DNA of 47,137 bases from JAAYHV01 sp035268985. GTDB taxonomy: Bacteria; Bacillota; Clostridia; Peptostreptococcales; Anaerovoracaceae. Location: positions 1 to 47,137 of the forward strand of contig DATFJV010000134.1 of NCBI GenBank assembly GCA_035268985.1, read 5' to 3'. A program made the position numbers and the translations under genes. Positions 17,104 to 25,118 of the stretch are shown in pieces; position 1 is the stretch's first letter; each line of letters begins with the position of its first letter. Under the pieces are notes generated by a model. The model was not told where the DNA came from and ran no database searches. It saw only the letters and a program-made list of their open reading frames with translations.

Positions 17104-17904
17104 ATGGAGTTTAAAGTAGATTATCATATTCATACTTGCTTTTCGGATGGAAAACTTACACCTGCAAAAATAGTAAAAAAGTTTAAAGATGAAGAGTACG
17201 ATATTATAGCAATAACAGATCATGATGGAATAGATGGATTAAATGAAGCAAAAATAGCAGGTGAAACAATAGAGTTAAAAGTTGTTCCAGGAGTAGAGCT
17301 TTCTGCATTGATATATAATGAAATATCAATCCACATACTCGGTTACAATATAGATGTTAACGAAATAAATTTAAAAGATTCAATGTTAGCCTTAAAAAGT
17401 TGGAGAGAAGACAGAAACTTAAAGTTAATCGATATACTTAATTCAAAAGGTTATAAAATAACTTTACAGGAGATATATAATAAAAAAGGCAATACCTATG
17501 TAGGGAAACCTGATATTGCAAGAATGCTAGTTGAAAAAGGTTATATATCTGGGGTTAAACAAGCTTTTGAAAAAGAAAATGGAATTTTTGAAGTACCAGA
17601 AATAAAAGAATTAAAAAAGAAAAAGTTAGATAGCAGTAAGGCTATAGAAATAATAAAAAACGCTAAAGGCACACCTGTATTAGCTCATCCAATGAAGATT
17701 AAAGGATTAGGTGATATAAGTAGTGAAAAATTTTTTATGAATCTTGATAAATTAGTACGTGAATTAAAAAAACAAGGATTAAAAGGGATGGAATGTTTTC
17801 ACCCATCCGCAAAGGAAGATGATGAGAAAAAATTATTATCGATTGCTGAGAAATATCATCTTCATATAACTAAAGGATCGGATTTTCATGGAGATAATAA
17901 TTAA
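17104..17904 (+). CDS. PHP domain phosphoesterase
   Basis: A 266-residue protein of the PHP family of metal-dependent phosphoesterases, TrpH/YciV-like. The metal-binding motifs are visible: YHIHTCFSDGKLTP at the N-terminus, ITDHDGIDG, PGVELSA, then LAHPMKI and the final GSDFHGDN. The closest characterised relatives act as 5'-3' exonucleases on short RNA or DNA or on 3',5'-nucleotide bisphosphates, so such an activity is likely but not proven. It begins four bases after hpt and is followed by the glpP-like gene. Confidence 0.88.
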   Translation: MEFKVDYHIHTCFSDGKLTPAKIVKKFKDEEYDIIAITDHDGIDGLNEAKIAGETIELKVVPGVELSALIYNEISIHILGYNIDVNEINLKDSMLALKSWREDRNLKLIDILNSKGYKITLQEIYNKKGNTYVGKPDIARMLVEKGYISGVKQAFEKENGIFEVPEIKELKKKKLDSSKAIEIIKNAKGTPVLAHPMKIKGLGDISSEKFFMNLDKLVRELKKQGLKGMECFHPSAKEDDEKKLLSIAEKYHLHITKGSDFHGDNN

Positions 17905-17919
17905 ATAGGAGATATAAGT

Positions 17920-18480
17920 ATGGTTGAATTTTCGAAAAACGTAGTAGCTGCAGCAGTAAGAAGTGAAGAAGACTTGCAGTTAGCGATAGAGTCCAAAGTA
18001 GAAGTTATTTTTTTGCTTAAGTCTGATATATTAACACTAAAAAGCAAAATTGAAAGAATACATAATTCTGGTAAAAAAATATGTTTACATGTGGATTTCA
18101 TGGAGGGGATAGGAAAAGATAGGTCTGGAATTAATTTTATTAAAAACCTGGGAACCGATTACATGTCTAGTACTAGGACAAATCTTATTAGAATGGGAAA
18201 GGATTGCGGTATAGTTACTATCCAAAGATTCTTTATAATAGATTCTCATTCAGTTTCCACTGCGGTTGATACAGTTAAGCAAAGCAAGCCAGATGTGGTT
18301 GAAGTAATGCCTGGTGTTGTAACTAAAAAGCTAAAAGAAATAAGTTCTTTGGTGAACTTACCAGTAATTGTCGGCGGGCTTGTAGAAACAAAAGCGGAAA
18401 TAATGGAAGCAATAGAAACTGGCGCAAAGCTTGTTTCCACAGGAAATAGAGATTTATGGAACGTATCAATTAATATTTAG
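17920..18480 (+). CDS. glpP: GlpP-family glycerol-3-phosphate-responsive antiterminator
   Basis: A 186-residue TIM-barrel-like protein matching GlpP: an ICLHVDFMEGIG segment, the SSTRTNLIRMGKDCG region, TIQRFFIIDSHS, PDVVEVMPGVV and VIVGGLVETKAE. In Bacillus GlpP binds glycerol 3-phosphate and prevents termination upstream of glp genes. No glpF, glpK or glpD lies nearby, so the target must be elsewhere if the function is the same. TAGGAG precedes the ATG. It probably shares a transcript with the PHP gene. Confidence 0.87.
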   Translation: MVEFSKNVVAAAVRSEEDLQLAIESKVEVIFLLKSDILTLKSKIERIHNSGKKICLHVDFMEGIGKDRSGINFIKNLGTDYMSSTRTNLIRMGKDCGIVTIQRFFIIDSHSVSTAVDTVKQSKPDVVEVMPGVVTKKLKEISSLVNLPVIVGGLVETKAEIMEAIETGAKLVSTGNRDLWNVSINI

Positions 18481-18497
18481 CAAATGGAGGGAATACT

Positions 18498-20189
18498 ATG
18501 AAAATTAAATTTTGCGGCGCATCTTCTGGTGTTACAGGTTCATGTCACTTAATTACCACGGAAAAACACAAAATTTTACTTGACTGTGGCCAATTTCAAG
18601 GCGGAAAAGCACAAAATGCTTTAAATTATGAGCCTTTTCAATTTGACCCAAAAGAAATAGAATGCGTTATACTAAGTCATGCGCATATTGATCATTGTGG
18701 AAGGCTTCCTTTGCTTGTAAAGAGAGGGTTTAAAGGTAGTATATACTGTACAGATGCAACTGCTGATTTAATTGATGTAATGTTAAAAGATAGTGCATAT
18801 ATTCATGAAAAAGATGCTGAATGGGCAAGCAAAAGGGCAGAACGATCAGGGAAACCTGCAGTTGAGCCTCTTTATACTGTTGATGATGCTATGGAAGCTT
18901 TAAAATATGTTCAACCAATATTATATGATCAGTTGATAGAAATAAATGATGAAATGAGAGTTGTATTTAATGATGCAGGTCATATATTAGGTTCTGCTAT
19001 TACCGAGCTTTGGGTAAGCGATGAAGGTAAAGATACAAAAATAGTTTTTTCTGGTGATTTGGGAGTTATGGATAGACCTATATTACGTAATCCAACTAAA
19101 ATTAAAAAAGCAGATTATGTAATTATGGAGTCTACTTATGGAAATAGACTTCATCCAGAAAATTCTACTAGTTTAGGGGAGCTTTTGAGTGTTATTCTAA
19201 AAACTGTAAAAAGAGGTGGAACTGTAGTTATCCCTTCCTTTGCGGTTGGAAGAACGCAAGAATTAATATATCAACTTGATAGATTTTATGATGAAAACAA
19301 AGAGGTAGCAAAGCAACTTGAAAATGTTAAGGTTTATATTGATAGTCCAATGGCTACTACCGCCACAGAAGTTTTTAAGAAAAATGCACAAGTTTTTGAT
19401 GAAAAAGCCAAAAACTATATTTTAAAAGGTGACAATCCCTTGGATTTTAAAAATTTATATTTTACTAGATCTACAGATGATTCGAGAATGTTAAATTTTG
19501 ATAACTCACCTAAAATAATCATTTCAGCAAGTGGTATGTGCGAAGCTGGAAGAATTAGACATCATTTAAAACATAATTTATGGAATAAAAATTCAAGCAT
19601 TGTCTTTGTGGGTTATCAAGCAGAAGGAACTTTAGGAAGAAGGTTAGTTGAAGGAATAAAAGAAGTTACTTTATTTGGTGAAGAAATACAAGTGAATGCT
19701 GAAATACATAACCTTGAAGGTTTCTCAGGACATGCAGATAGAAATGGTTTGGTAGAATGGCTTTCAGCCTTTGAAGTTAACCCTAAAAAAGTTTTTTTGG
19801 TGCATGGTGAAATGCAGCCTAAAAGAGAATTTGCAGAATATGTAAAAGAAAATCTAGGTATTGAACCTGTTGTAGTAGAAGGGGTTTCTGAATTTGAACT
19901 TGACGGTGAAGTTGTACTTAATGAGGCATTAGGTATTTCCGAAGGGCTAGACGATCAAGATTTACAGAACTTGAGAAATAAAATATCAAATATAAGTTCA
20001 AATATTGATGCTGTTCTTTATAATGCTAAATTAGTAACGGGAAGTGATATCCCTGTAGAAAAGCTTATTAGGATTAATAATGTTGTTCAGGAGCTAGAAA
20101 AAGCTTCGATTAATTTAGGTGCCACTATAACAGAAGAAGACAGGAGCTTTGAGGAACTTAATAAACTTAAGGAAGAGGGTTTATTATAA
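18498..20189 (+). CDS. MBL-fold / beta-CASP RNase-like protein
   Basis: A 563-residue metallo-beta-lactamase protein of the CPSF-73/YSH1-like group, whose members are RNA endo- or exonucleases. Motifs: LSHAHIDHCGRLP (metal site), DAGHILGSA, FSGDLG, the ESTYGNR and SGMCEAGRIRHHL motifs of the beta-CASP cap, GFSGHADRNGL and FLVHGE. Beyond the usual end near residue 470 there is an extra C-terminal region of about 90 residues predicted to be helical (LRNKISNISSNI, LEKASINLG). It overlaps nothing and abuts udk, whose ATG directly follows its stop codon. Confidence 0.9.
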   Translation: MKIKFCGASSGVTGSCHLITTEKHKILLDCGQFQGGKAQNALNYEPFQFDPKEIECVILSHAHIDHCGRLPLLVKRGFKGSIYCTDATADLIDVMLKDSAYIHEKDAEWASKRAERSGKPAVEPLYTVDDAMEALKYVQPILYDQLIEINDEMRVVFNDAGHILGSAITELWVSDEGKDTKIVFSGDLGVMDRPILRNPTKIKKADYVIMESTYGNRLHPENSTSLGELLSVILKTVKRGGTVVIPSFAVGRTQELIYQLDRFYDENKEVAKQLENVKVYIDSPMATTATEVFKKNAQVFDEKAKNYILKGDNPLDFKNLYFTRSTDDSRMLNFDNSPKIIISASGMCEAGRIRHHLKHNLWNKNSSIVFVGYQAEGTLGRRLVEGIKEVTLFGEEIQVNAEIHNLEGFSGHADRNGLVEWLSAFEVNPKKVFLVHGEMQPKREFAEYVKENLGIEPVVVEGVSEFELDGEVVLNEALGISEGLDDQDLQNLRNKISNISSNIDAVLYNAKLVTGSDIPVEKLIRINNVVQELEKASINLGATITEEDRSFEELNKLKEEGLL

Positions 20190-20819
20190 ATGAACAAAGT
20201 TATAATAATTGGTATTGCTGGAGGCACGGGATCTGGTAAATCAACTTTGATTAATGCTATAAAAGCAGAATTCTGTGATGAAATTACTATTCTAAGTCAT
20301 GATTACTATTATAAAGCACATAATGAACTTACCTTTGAAGAAAGAAAGCGTTTAAATTATGATCATCCAAATAGTTTTGACACAGATTTAATGATTAAAC
20401 ATGTTAAAGCTTTGAAAAAGGGTAAGCAAATAAACAGACCAGTTTATGATTTTACTATTCATAATAGATTAGATGAAACTGAAGAATTAAAACCATCTAA
20501 AGTTATTATAGTAGAAGGTATATTGATATTTGAGAATAAAGAGCTACGTGATTTATTTGATATTAAAGCTTTTATAGACACTGATGCCGATGTTCGAATT
20601 TTAAGAAGAATTGTAAGAGATGTAAAAGAAAGAGGGAGAACTTTGGATTCTGTTGTTGAACAATATTTAACTACAGTAAAACTTATGCATGAACAGTTTG
20701 TTGAACCAAGTAAAAAAAATGCTGATATAATAATCCCAGAAGGTGGTTTTAACAAAGTAGCTATCGATATGCTTAATCAAAGAATCTATGCTCTTTTGCA
20801 TGGTGAAAAGGATGAATAA
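20190..20819 (+). CDS. udk: Uridine kinase
   Basis: Phosphorylates uridine and cytidine in pyrimidine salvage. The 209 residues show the P-loop GIAGGTGSGKSTL at the start, HDYYYK, the RPVYDFTIHNR substrate region, VIIVEGILIF (Walker B) and the LID-type RIVRDVKERGR segment. The length matches the family. The start codon is immediately after the upstream stop and the stop overlaps the start of the EamA transporter, so the three genes are tightly coupled. Confidence 0.96.
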   Translation: MNKVIIIGIAGGTGSGKSTLINAIKAEFCDEITILSHDYYYKAHNELTFEERKRLNYDHPNSFDTDLMIKHVKALKKGKQINRPVYDFTIHNRLDETEELKPSKVIIVEGILIFENKELRDLFDIKAFIDTDADVRILRRIVRDVKERGRTLDSVVEQYLTTVKLMHEQFVEPSKKNADIIIPEGGFNKVAIDMLNQRIYALLHGEKDE

Positions 20820-21717
20820 CAAAGTAGTTACTATAATATTAACTGTATTGGCAGCTCTGGCTTGGGGATTATCCTTTTTCTTCACAATAGTTGCACTTAA
20901 GTACTTTGATCCAATATCTTTGTTGGGTTTGAGATGGGGGATAGCAGGCCTTTTATTTGCAATATTCTATTTTGTTGGTTTTATTAAATGTGATTTTAAA
21001 GGTAAGAATATAAAGCCCTTAATAGCTGCTGGCTTATTACAACCATGCTTATATTCAATATTTGAAACTACAGGTATTGGTATGACATCCACATCAGAGT
21101 CAGCTATTATAATTGCAATGATACCAATATTTACACTTATTGTAAGTGTAATAATCTATAAAAAAAGGTTAAGTAAACTTTCAATATTCGCAGTTGTAAT
21201 TGCATTTTCCGGTATTGTGGTATGTACTTATTTTTCCCCAGAATTCACTGCTACTGGGAAACTGCTTGGATATTTAGTTTTATTTGGAGCAGTTATATGT
21301 AGTGCATTTTATACCCATTCAATAAACAATGCAGGCAAATCTTTTACATCTACTGAAATAACTTTGGTTATATCTATATCAGGTGGCGTTTTTTTCACAA
21401 TACTTAACTTTATATTTGGAGATGGTTTTAATACATATGTTGTATTTATAAACGAAAGTGACTCTATGTTTAGTGTCATATTTTTAGGAATTGCGTGCTC
21501 TTTTCTTTGTTATCTTGCATTTAATAACATACTTACTAAATTCTCACCGGTTGTTGTGACGAATGTATTTATTAATGGGGTTACTTTGATAGGAATAATT
21601 TCAGGTGTTGTTCTAGCAGGAGACCCCTTTGGATTATTTATAGTAATAGGTGCTGGTATGACTATGACTGGAATAACATTAACTACATTAACTAACAATA
21701 AAAAAAATAAGAACTAG
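20812..21717 (+). CDS. EamA/DMT-family transporter
   Basis: A 301-residue inner membrane protein with ten hydrophobic segments made of two EamA repeats. Typical features are AALAWGLSFFFTIVALKYFDPISLLGLRWGIAGLL-like sequence at the start and GVTLIGIISGVVLAGDPFGLF in the second repeat. Drug/metabolite transporters export amino acids, nucleobases or other metabolites; the substrate here is unknown. ATG 20812 overlaps the end of udk by eight bases; ATG 20800 is an alternative. Upstream coupling to udk could hint at a nucleoside-related substrate, but this is only inference. Confidence 0.88.
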   Translation: MNNKVVTIILTVLAALAWGLSFFFTIVALKYFDPISLLGLRWGIAGLLFAIFYFVGFIKCDFKGKNIKPLIAAGLLQPCLYSIFETTGIGMTSTSESAIIIAMIPIFTLIVSVIIYKKRLSKLSIFAVVIAFSGIVVCTYFSPEFTATGKLLGYLVLFGAVICSAFYTHSINNAGKSFTSTEITLVISISGGVFFTILNFIFGDGFNTYVVFINESDSMFSVIFLGIACSFLCYLAFNNILTKFSPVVVTNVFINGVTLIGIISGVVLAGDPFGLFIVIGAGMTMTGITLTTLTNNKKNKN

Positions 21718-21733
21718 CTAGTAGTTCTTTTTT
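21709..21733 (+). terminator. Intrinsic terminator after the EamA transporter gene
   Basis: AAGAACTA, loop GCTAG, TAGTTCTT, then T run. It begins inside the last codons of the transporter gene. Confidence 0.88.
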
Positions 21734-21842
21734 AATTACAAAAAAATGCTTAAATATTACATTTTGATATCTTTTTTCTGAAATACTATTTACTATTTTG
21801 TTACTTTATAGCAAAATGATAGTATTATATAAGGAGGAAGAT

Positions 21843-22241
21843 ATGGGAGAATATCAGTATAGAAGTAATGAAAAATATTTATTACCAACGGCGGTTTATC
21901 ATCAATGTATATGGATGATAAGAGACATGGAAAGGATGGAAAAGAGGGTTTCATTTTTAAATGATGAACTATTAATTAGTAATCTTAATATTAGAAATGG
22001 AATGTCTGTAAGCGAAAATTTGATTACCCTTGAAAACAGAAAAAAAGAAATTAAAATAACAGAAGATAGGTTGGAGGGCATTTACTATGCATTAGATTTA
22101 ATACCTGAAGAATACATAAATCCTTTATTGGATAACATAATAAATCACATAAAATACAATGACTATGCTCATGAAAATACGTGGAAAAAGTGGAAACAAA
22201 GATTAATATACCATATAGCATGCAACTTGAAATTATATTAA
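21843..22241 (+). CDS. Hypothetical protein, phage ArpU/RinA-like character
   Basis: A 132-residue basic protein starting at ATG 21843 after AAGGAGG. It reads VYHQCIWMIRDMERMEKR near the start and ends ALDLIPEEYINPLLDNI ... YAHENTWKKWKQRLIYHIACNLKLY. This layout resembles small phage-linked proteins of Bacillota often annotated near ArpU/RinA-type late regulators, though I cannot confirm a family. Function unknown. It stands alone between a terminator and the Tad-like locus; no other phage gene is visible nearby. Confidence 0.7.
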   Translation: MGEYQYRSNEKYLLPTAVYHQCIWMIRDMERMEKRVSFLNDELLISNLNIRNGMSVSENLITLENRKKEIKITEDRLEGIYYALDLIPEEYINPLLDNIINHIKYNDYAHENTWKKWKQRLIYHIACNLKLY

Positions 22242-22266
22242 GAATGTGCTGTAAGTAAACTATAAA
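22238..22266 (+). promoter_or_regulatory. Possible promoter of the Tad-like locus
   Basis: TTAAGA, 17 bases, TATAAA, 33 bases before the first gene of the locus; an alternative TATAAT lies at about 22270. The match to consensus is only moderate. Confidence 0.35.
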
Positions 22267-22298
22267 TAATATAATATATCAGTAATTTGGAGGAAGAT

Positions 22299-22862
22299 AT
22301 GAAAAAGATATTTCTGACAGTATTGCTGATATTTTTTATTGGAATAATACCATTAAACCTATCAGTGGAAGAAGAAAATAAAATAGAAAAACAAGAAAAA
22401 AAAGAAAATATTGAATATACAGAGGATATTGAATTAATGGATGGTGATGAATCATTTCCCATTGATAAAAATAGTACCTTAGCAAAAACGGGTCATGAAT
22501 TAATCGAAATGGTTAATGAATTTACAGCGGAAATAACTAATAAATCATATAAGACTATAAAAGGTGATGAAGGCTATGGATACTTAAGTGATTCCCTTGT
22601 TGAAAAATTAAAAAAATTAGATGATGCGAAAAAAACCTATAAAAAGTATGTTAGTAATGAATTGATAAAAATAATAAAGCATGGACCATATACTTCTATA
22701 TGTTTTGAAAATGAAAATAATGCAACTTCTTTTACATCAGTGATTGAAGGTTATACCCATGGATTAGGCAAAGATGTACAGGAAACAAGGAACATACTTA
22801 TTATTCTTGATTTGATAAAGGTGGATGAAAAATGGGTTATAGACAATATTATATTTCAATAA
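22299..22862 (+). CDS. Hypothetical exported protein, possibly NTF2-like (187 aa)
   Basis: Unrecognised. The N-terminus MKKIFLTVLLIFFIGIIPL is a signal peptide or single anchor, with no lipobox cysteine. A charged linker rich in E and K follows (residues about 24-50). The C-terminal 130 residues have one predicted amphipathic helix region and end in VDEKWVIDNIIF, a pattern seen in NTF2/lumazine-type folds of conjugation and secretion proteins. AGGAAG precedes ATG 22299. It is the first gene of a compact cluster and overlaps the next gene by 31 bases. Confidence 0.78.
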   Translation: MKKIFLTVLLIFFIGIIPLNLSVEEENKIEKQEKKENIEYTEDIELMDGDESFPIDKNSTLAKTGHELIEMVNEFTAEITNKSYKTIKGDEGYGYLSDSLVEKLKKLDDAKKTYKKYVSNELIKIIKHGPYTSICFENENNATSFTSVIEGYTHGLGKDVQETRNILIILDLIKVDEKWVIDNIIFQ

Positions 22863-23746
22863 TTCTGATAGTAATATATGGACTGATATCATGTGTATAT
22901 GCATTTGATTCAGATGATGGTTATACAATTGGTAATATTAAACCGATAATTGAAGATGTAAGCATAATGGGAAAACCAGAAATTATAATCAAAGAAACAG
23001 AAGAAGATATGGTCTTAGTTTCAGTTGATTGTGTAAATATCAGAGATCACTTTAAAGCAAGGGCAACTATTCATAACAGAACAGCTGAATATTACTTATC
23101 AAACGTATATAACAAAAAAATCTTTATAGATGGCAAATTAACTAATAATAGCAGTGCAATAATAAATCGAAATAAACATGATGTTTATGTAAAGGTGATA
23201 ATGAGGTATAAAACTTCTAATTTAAACATTAAAAAAGGTTGGCCAGAATACTATTATTTATCTCTAAGTAATTCAATTGAATATGATGGAGGTGATGAAA
23301 ATGAACCTATATCGGTAGCGTATATAAAGGGTCAAGTATTACATGCTACTGAATGGGATAGAAAAAGGGATATTTATAATGAAGAGATGGGTTACGGAAA
23401 GATAAATAATAGTATTATATATGAAAATTATAAAAGTTTAAAAATGGGGAGATATAATAATGTTTTTTGGCCTGGAGAAATGTTTGTGCTCAAGTGTGGA
23501 ACAAGGGGAGTTAGTAAAGAGAAAATTAAAGTTAAAATAAAAAATACAGATTATCAAAAGTATATATATCATAAGGGAGATGGACTTTATGAAGGGTATA
23601 TTTTTGAAGGAAGTATGTTTAAAAAATGGTATAGCACCGATGCAATAAGATTAGAATTTATCTTTGAAGTAGGAAAACTAAAAGATGAAGTATACGTTAT
23701 AGTAGATGGAGCTGATAATTACTATAAGCTACATAGAATTGATTAA
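22832..23746 (+). CDS. Hypothetical exported protein (304 aa)
   Basis: Unrecognised. A signal peptide is visible (YISIILIVIYGLISCVYA, likely cleavage near residue 25), followed by a beta-rich body of about 280 residues with many aromatic and charged residues. The start lies inside the preceding gene after AAAGGTGG. Its place directly before the CpaB-like gene, in one apparent transcript, suggests an extracytoplasmic part or cargo of the same machine; this is inference from position only. Confidence 0.78.
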   Translation: MGYRQYYISIILIVIYGLISCVYAFDSDDGYTIGNIKPIIEDVSIMGKPEIIIKETEEDMVLVSVDCVNIRDHFKARATIHNRTAEYYLSNVYNKKIFIDGKLTNNSSAIINRNKHDVYVKVIMRYKTSNLNIKKGWPEYYYLSLSNSIEYDGGDENEPISVAYIKGQVLHATEWDRKRDIYNEEMGYGKINNSIIYENYKSLKMGRYNNVFWPGEMFVLKCGTRGVSKEKIKVKIKNTDYQKYIYHKGDGLYEGYIFEGSMFKKWYSTDAIRLEFIFEVGKLKDEVYVIVDGADNYYKLHRID

Positions 23747-23756
23747 AGAGGTCAGT

Positions 23757-24359
23757 ATGGTAAAGAGGAAAAAATATTTAGGTTTATTTTTAATAATCGT
23801 TTCTATATTACTCTTTGTATTTTGGGAAGCAAGGGGCAGAACGTTAATTACTACTGAAGAAATGTTGATTCTAAATGAAAATATTGAAGAACAGCAGGTC
23901 ATAAATGAAAACATGTTTGATGTAAGAAATGTAGTTTGGGCTTCAAATGAAGCCCTAAAACCTGATGATATTTCTGAAATATTAGGTAAAGTGGCAACCC
24001 AGTTTGTTCATAAAGAGGCTCCCTTATTCTTGGAGTACTTTGAGAAAACAGCTTTAATTCCAAATGAGAATAGAAGCGAGTATATTATGGCAATACCTAA
24101 CGACTGGTTATTATCTTATCCCCAAAGTTTAAGAAGGGGAGATACTGCATATCTTTATTGTAATGGAAAATTAATAATTAAAAGTGTGGTGGCTCACACA
24201 AAAGATTGTAGTAATAAAGAAGTTGTTTCTGAAGATGCAAATCGGCTTGAAGGTTCTTCTAATATTAGTTTAGTAGAAGTGATTTTAAACAAATCTCAAG
24301 CAGCTAAATTGGCCAAAATAGCCAATGAAGGCAATCGTTTTGTGATTATGTATAATTAA
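23757..24359 (+). CDS. CpaB/RcpC-like SAF-domain protein
   Basis: A 200-residue protein with an N-terminal membrane anchor (YLGLFLIIVSILLFVFW) followed at once by a SAF-like stretch (RGRTLITTEEMLIL). The later part (YIMAIPNDWLLSYPQSLRRGDTAYLYCNGK, then VEVILNKSQAAKLAKIANEGN) follows the CpaB/RcpC pattern: pairs of strands separated by a GD turn and a closing helix. CpaB proteins sit on the outer face of the membrane in Tad pilus systems. The assignment rests on pattern and on the CpaE/CpaF-like neighbours. ATG 23757 has AGAGGTC seven bases upstream. Confidence 0.65.
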   Translation: MVKRKKYLGLFLIIVSILLFVFWEARGRTLITTEEMLILNENIEEQQVINENMFDVRNVVWASNEALKPDDISEILGKVATQFVHKEAPLFLEYFEKTALIPNENRSEYIMAIPNDWLLSYPQSLRRGDTAYLYCNGKLIIKSVVAHTKDCSNKEVVSEDANRLEGSSNISLVEVILNKSQAAKLAKIANEGNRFVIMYN

Positions 24360-24367
24360 GGAGTATT

Positions 24368-25114
24368 ATGTGTAATATAATTTCATTCTTTGGTGGAGAT
24401 ACGCAGGTTGGAACAACAATGGTATCACAATCTGTGGCGACATGCCTAAGTAAAAATAAAAAGAAAGTTTTACTTATGCTATGCAGTGGCAATTATGGTG
24501 ATGATTATTTGAACTTCAGCGCGGATCATTCTTTAGATGATATAAAAGTAAATTTATCATCAAATAATATTTGCAAGGAAGATGTAGATGGAATATTAAT
24601 AAATCAAGGTGATATTAAGGTTTTGCCTGGAGTTAAAGATATTACAAGGGTTAAATATTATAAAGAGGATGATGTTGGTAAAATCACTTCTGTAATAAAA
24701 GGAGATTACGATTACATAATTATTGATGCTGGATCAAATGTTAATTATGGAATAAATATTTCTTCATTATTAGAAGCCGATAAGGTATATTTTATTGTTA
24801 CTCAACAGGAAAAAAGCATTAGAAGGTTTATCAATACTTATTATAAAGTTTTATATCCACTGAATATTATGGGAAAAGTTATAAATAATAAATATAAAGA
24901 AGAATATGGGAACAATAGCCTTTTAGAATTAGAAGAGGTTATTGGAAGGGGTGACTTTATAAACATTAACTACACTTCAGATAGTTGGATTGCTGAAATC
25001 AAGCACTCAACATTACTAAATGATGGTAAATATAAAAGTGGTATTATGGAAATCATCGGTGATATAACAGGGGATTATTTCAAGAAAAATAGATTTTCAT
25101 TATTTAATAGGTAG
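24368..25114 (+). CDS. TadZ/CpaE-like MinD-family protein with degenerate P-loop
   Basis: A 248-residue protein of the MinD/ParA fold. The N-terminal strand-loop (IISFFGGDTQVGTTMVSQSVA, residues 4-24) corresponds to the deviant Walker A KGGxGKT, but the lysines are replaced: GGDTQVGTT. A Walker B-like DYIIIDAGSN lies near residue 117, and EADKVYFIVTQQEKSIRR corresponds to the MinD-type switch strand. In Tad systems this protein locates the machine in the cell. Loss of the lysine suggests it binds nucleotide without hydrolysing it, or not at all. It ends four bases before the CpaF gene. Confidence 0.75.
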   Translation: MCNIISFFGGDTQVGTTMVSQSVATCLSKNKKKVLLMLCSGNYGDDYLNFSADHSLDDIKVNLSSNNICKEDVDGILINQGDIKVLPGVKDITRVKYYKEDDVGKITSVIKGDYDYIIIDAGSNVNYGINISSLLEADKVYFIVTQQEKSIRRFINTYYKVLYPLNIMGKVINNKYKEEYGNNSLLELEEVIGRGDFININYTSDSWIAEIKHSTLLNDGKYKSGIMEIIGDITGDYFKKNRFSLFNR

Positions 25115-25118
25115 CTAT

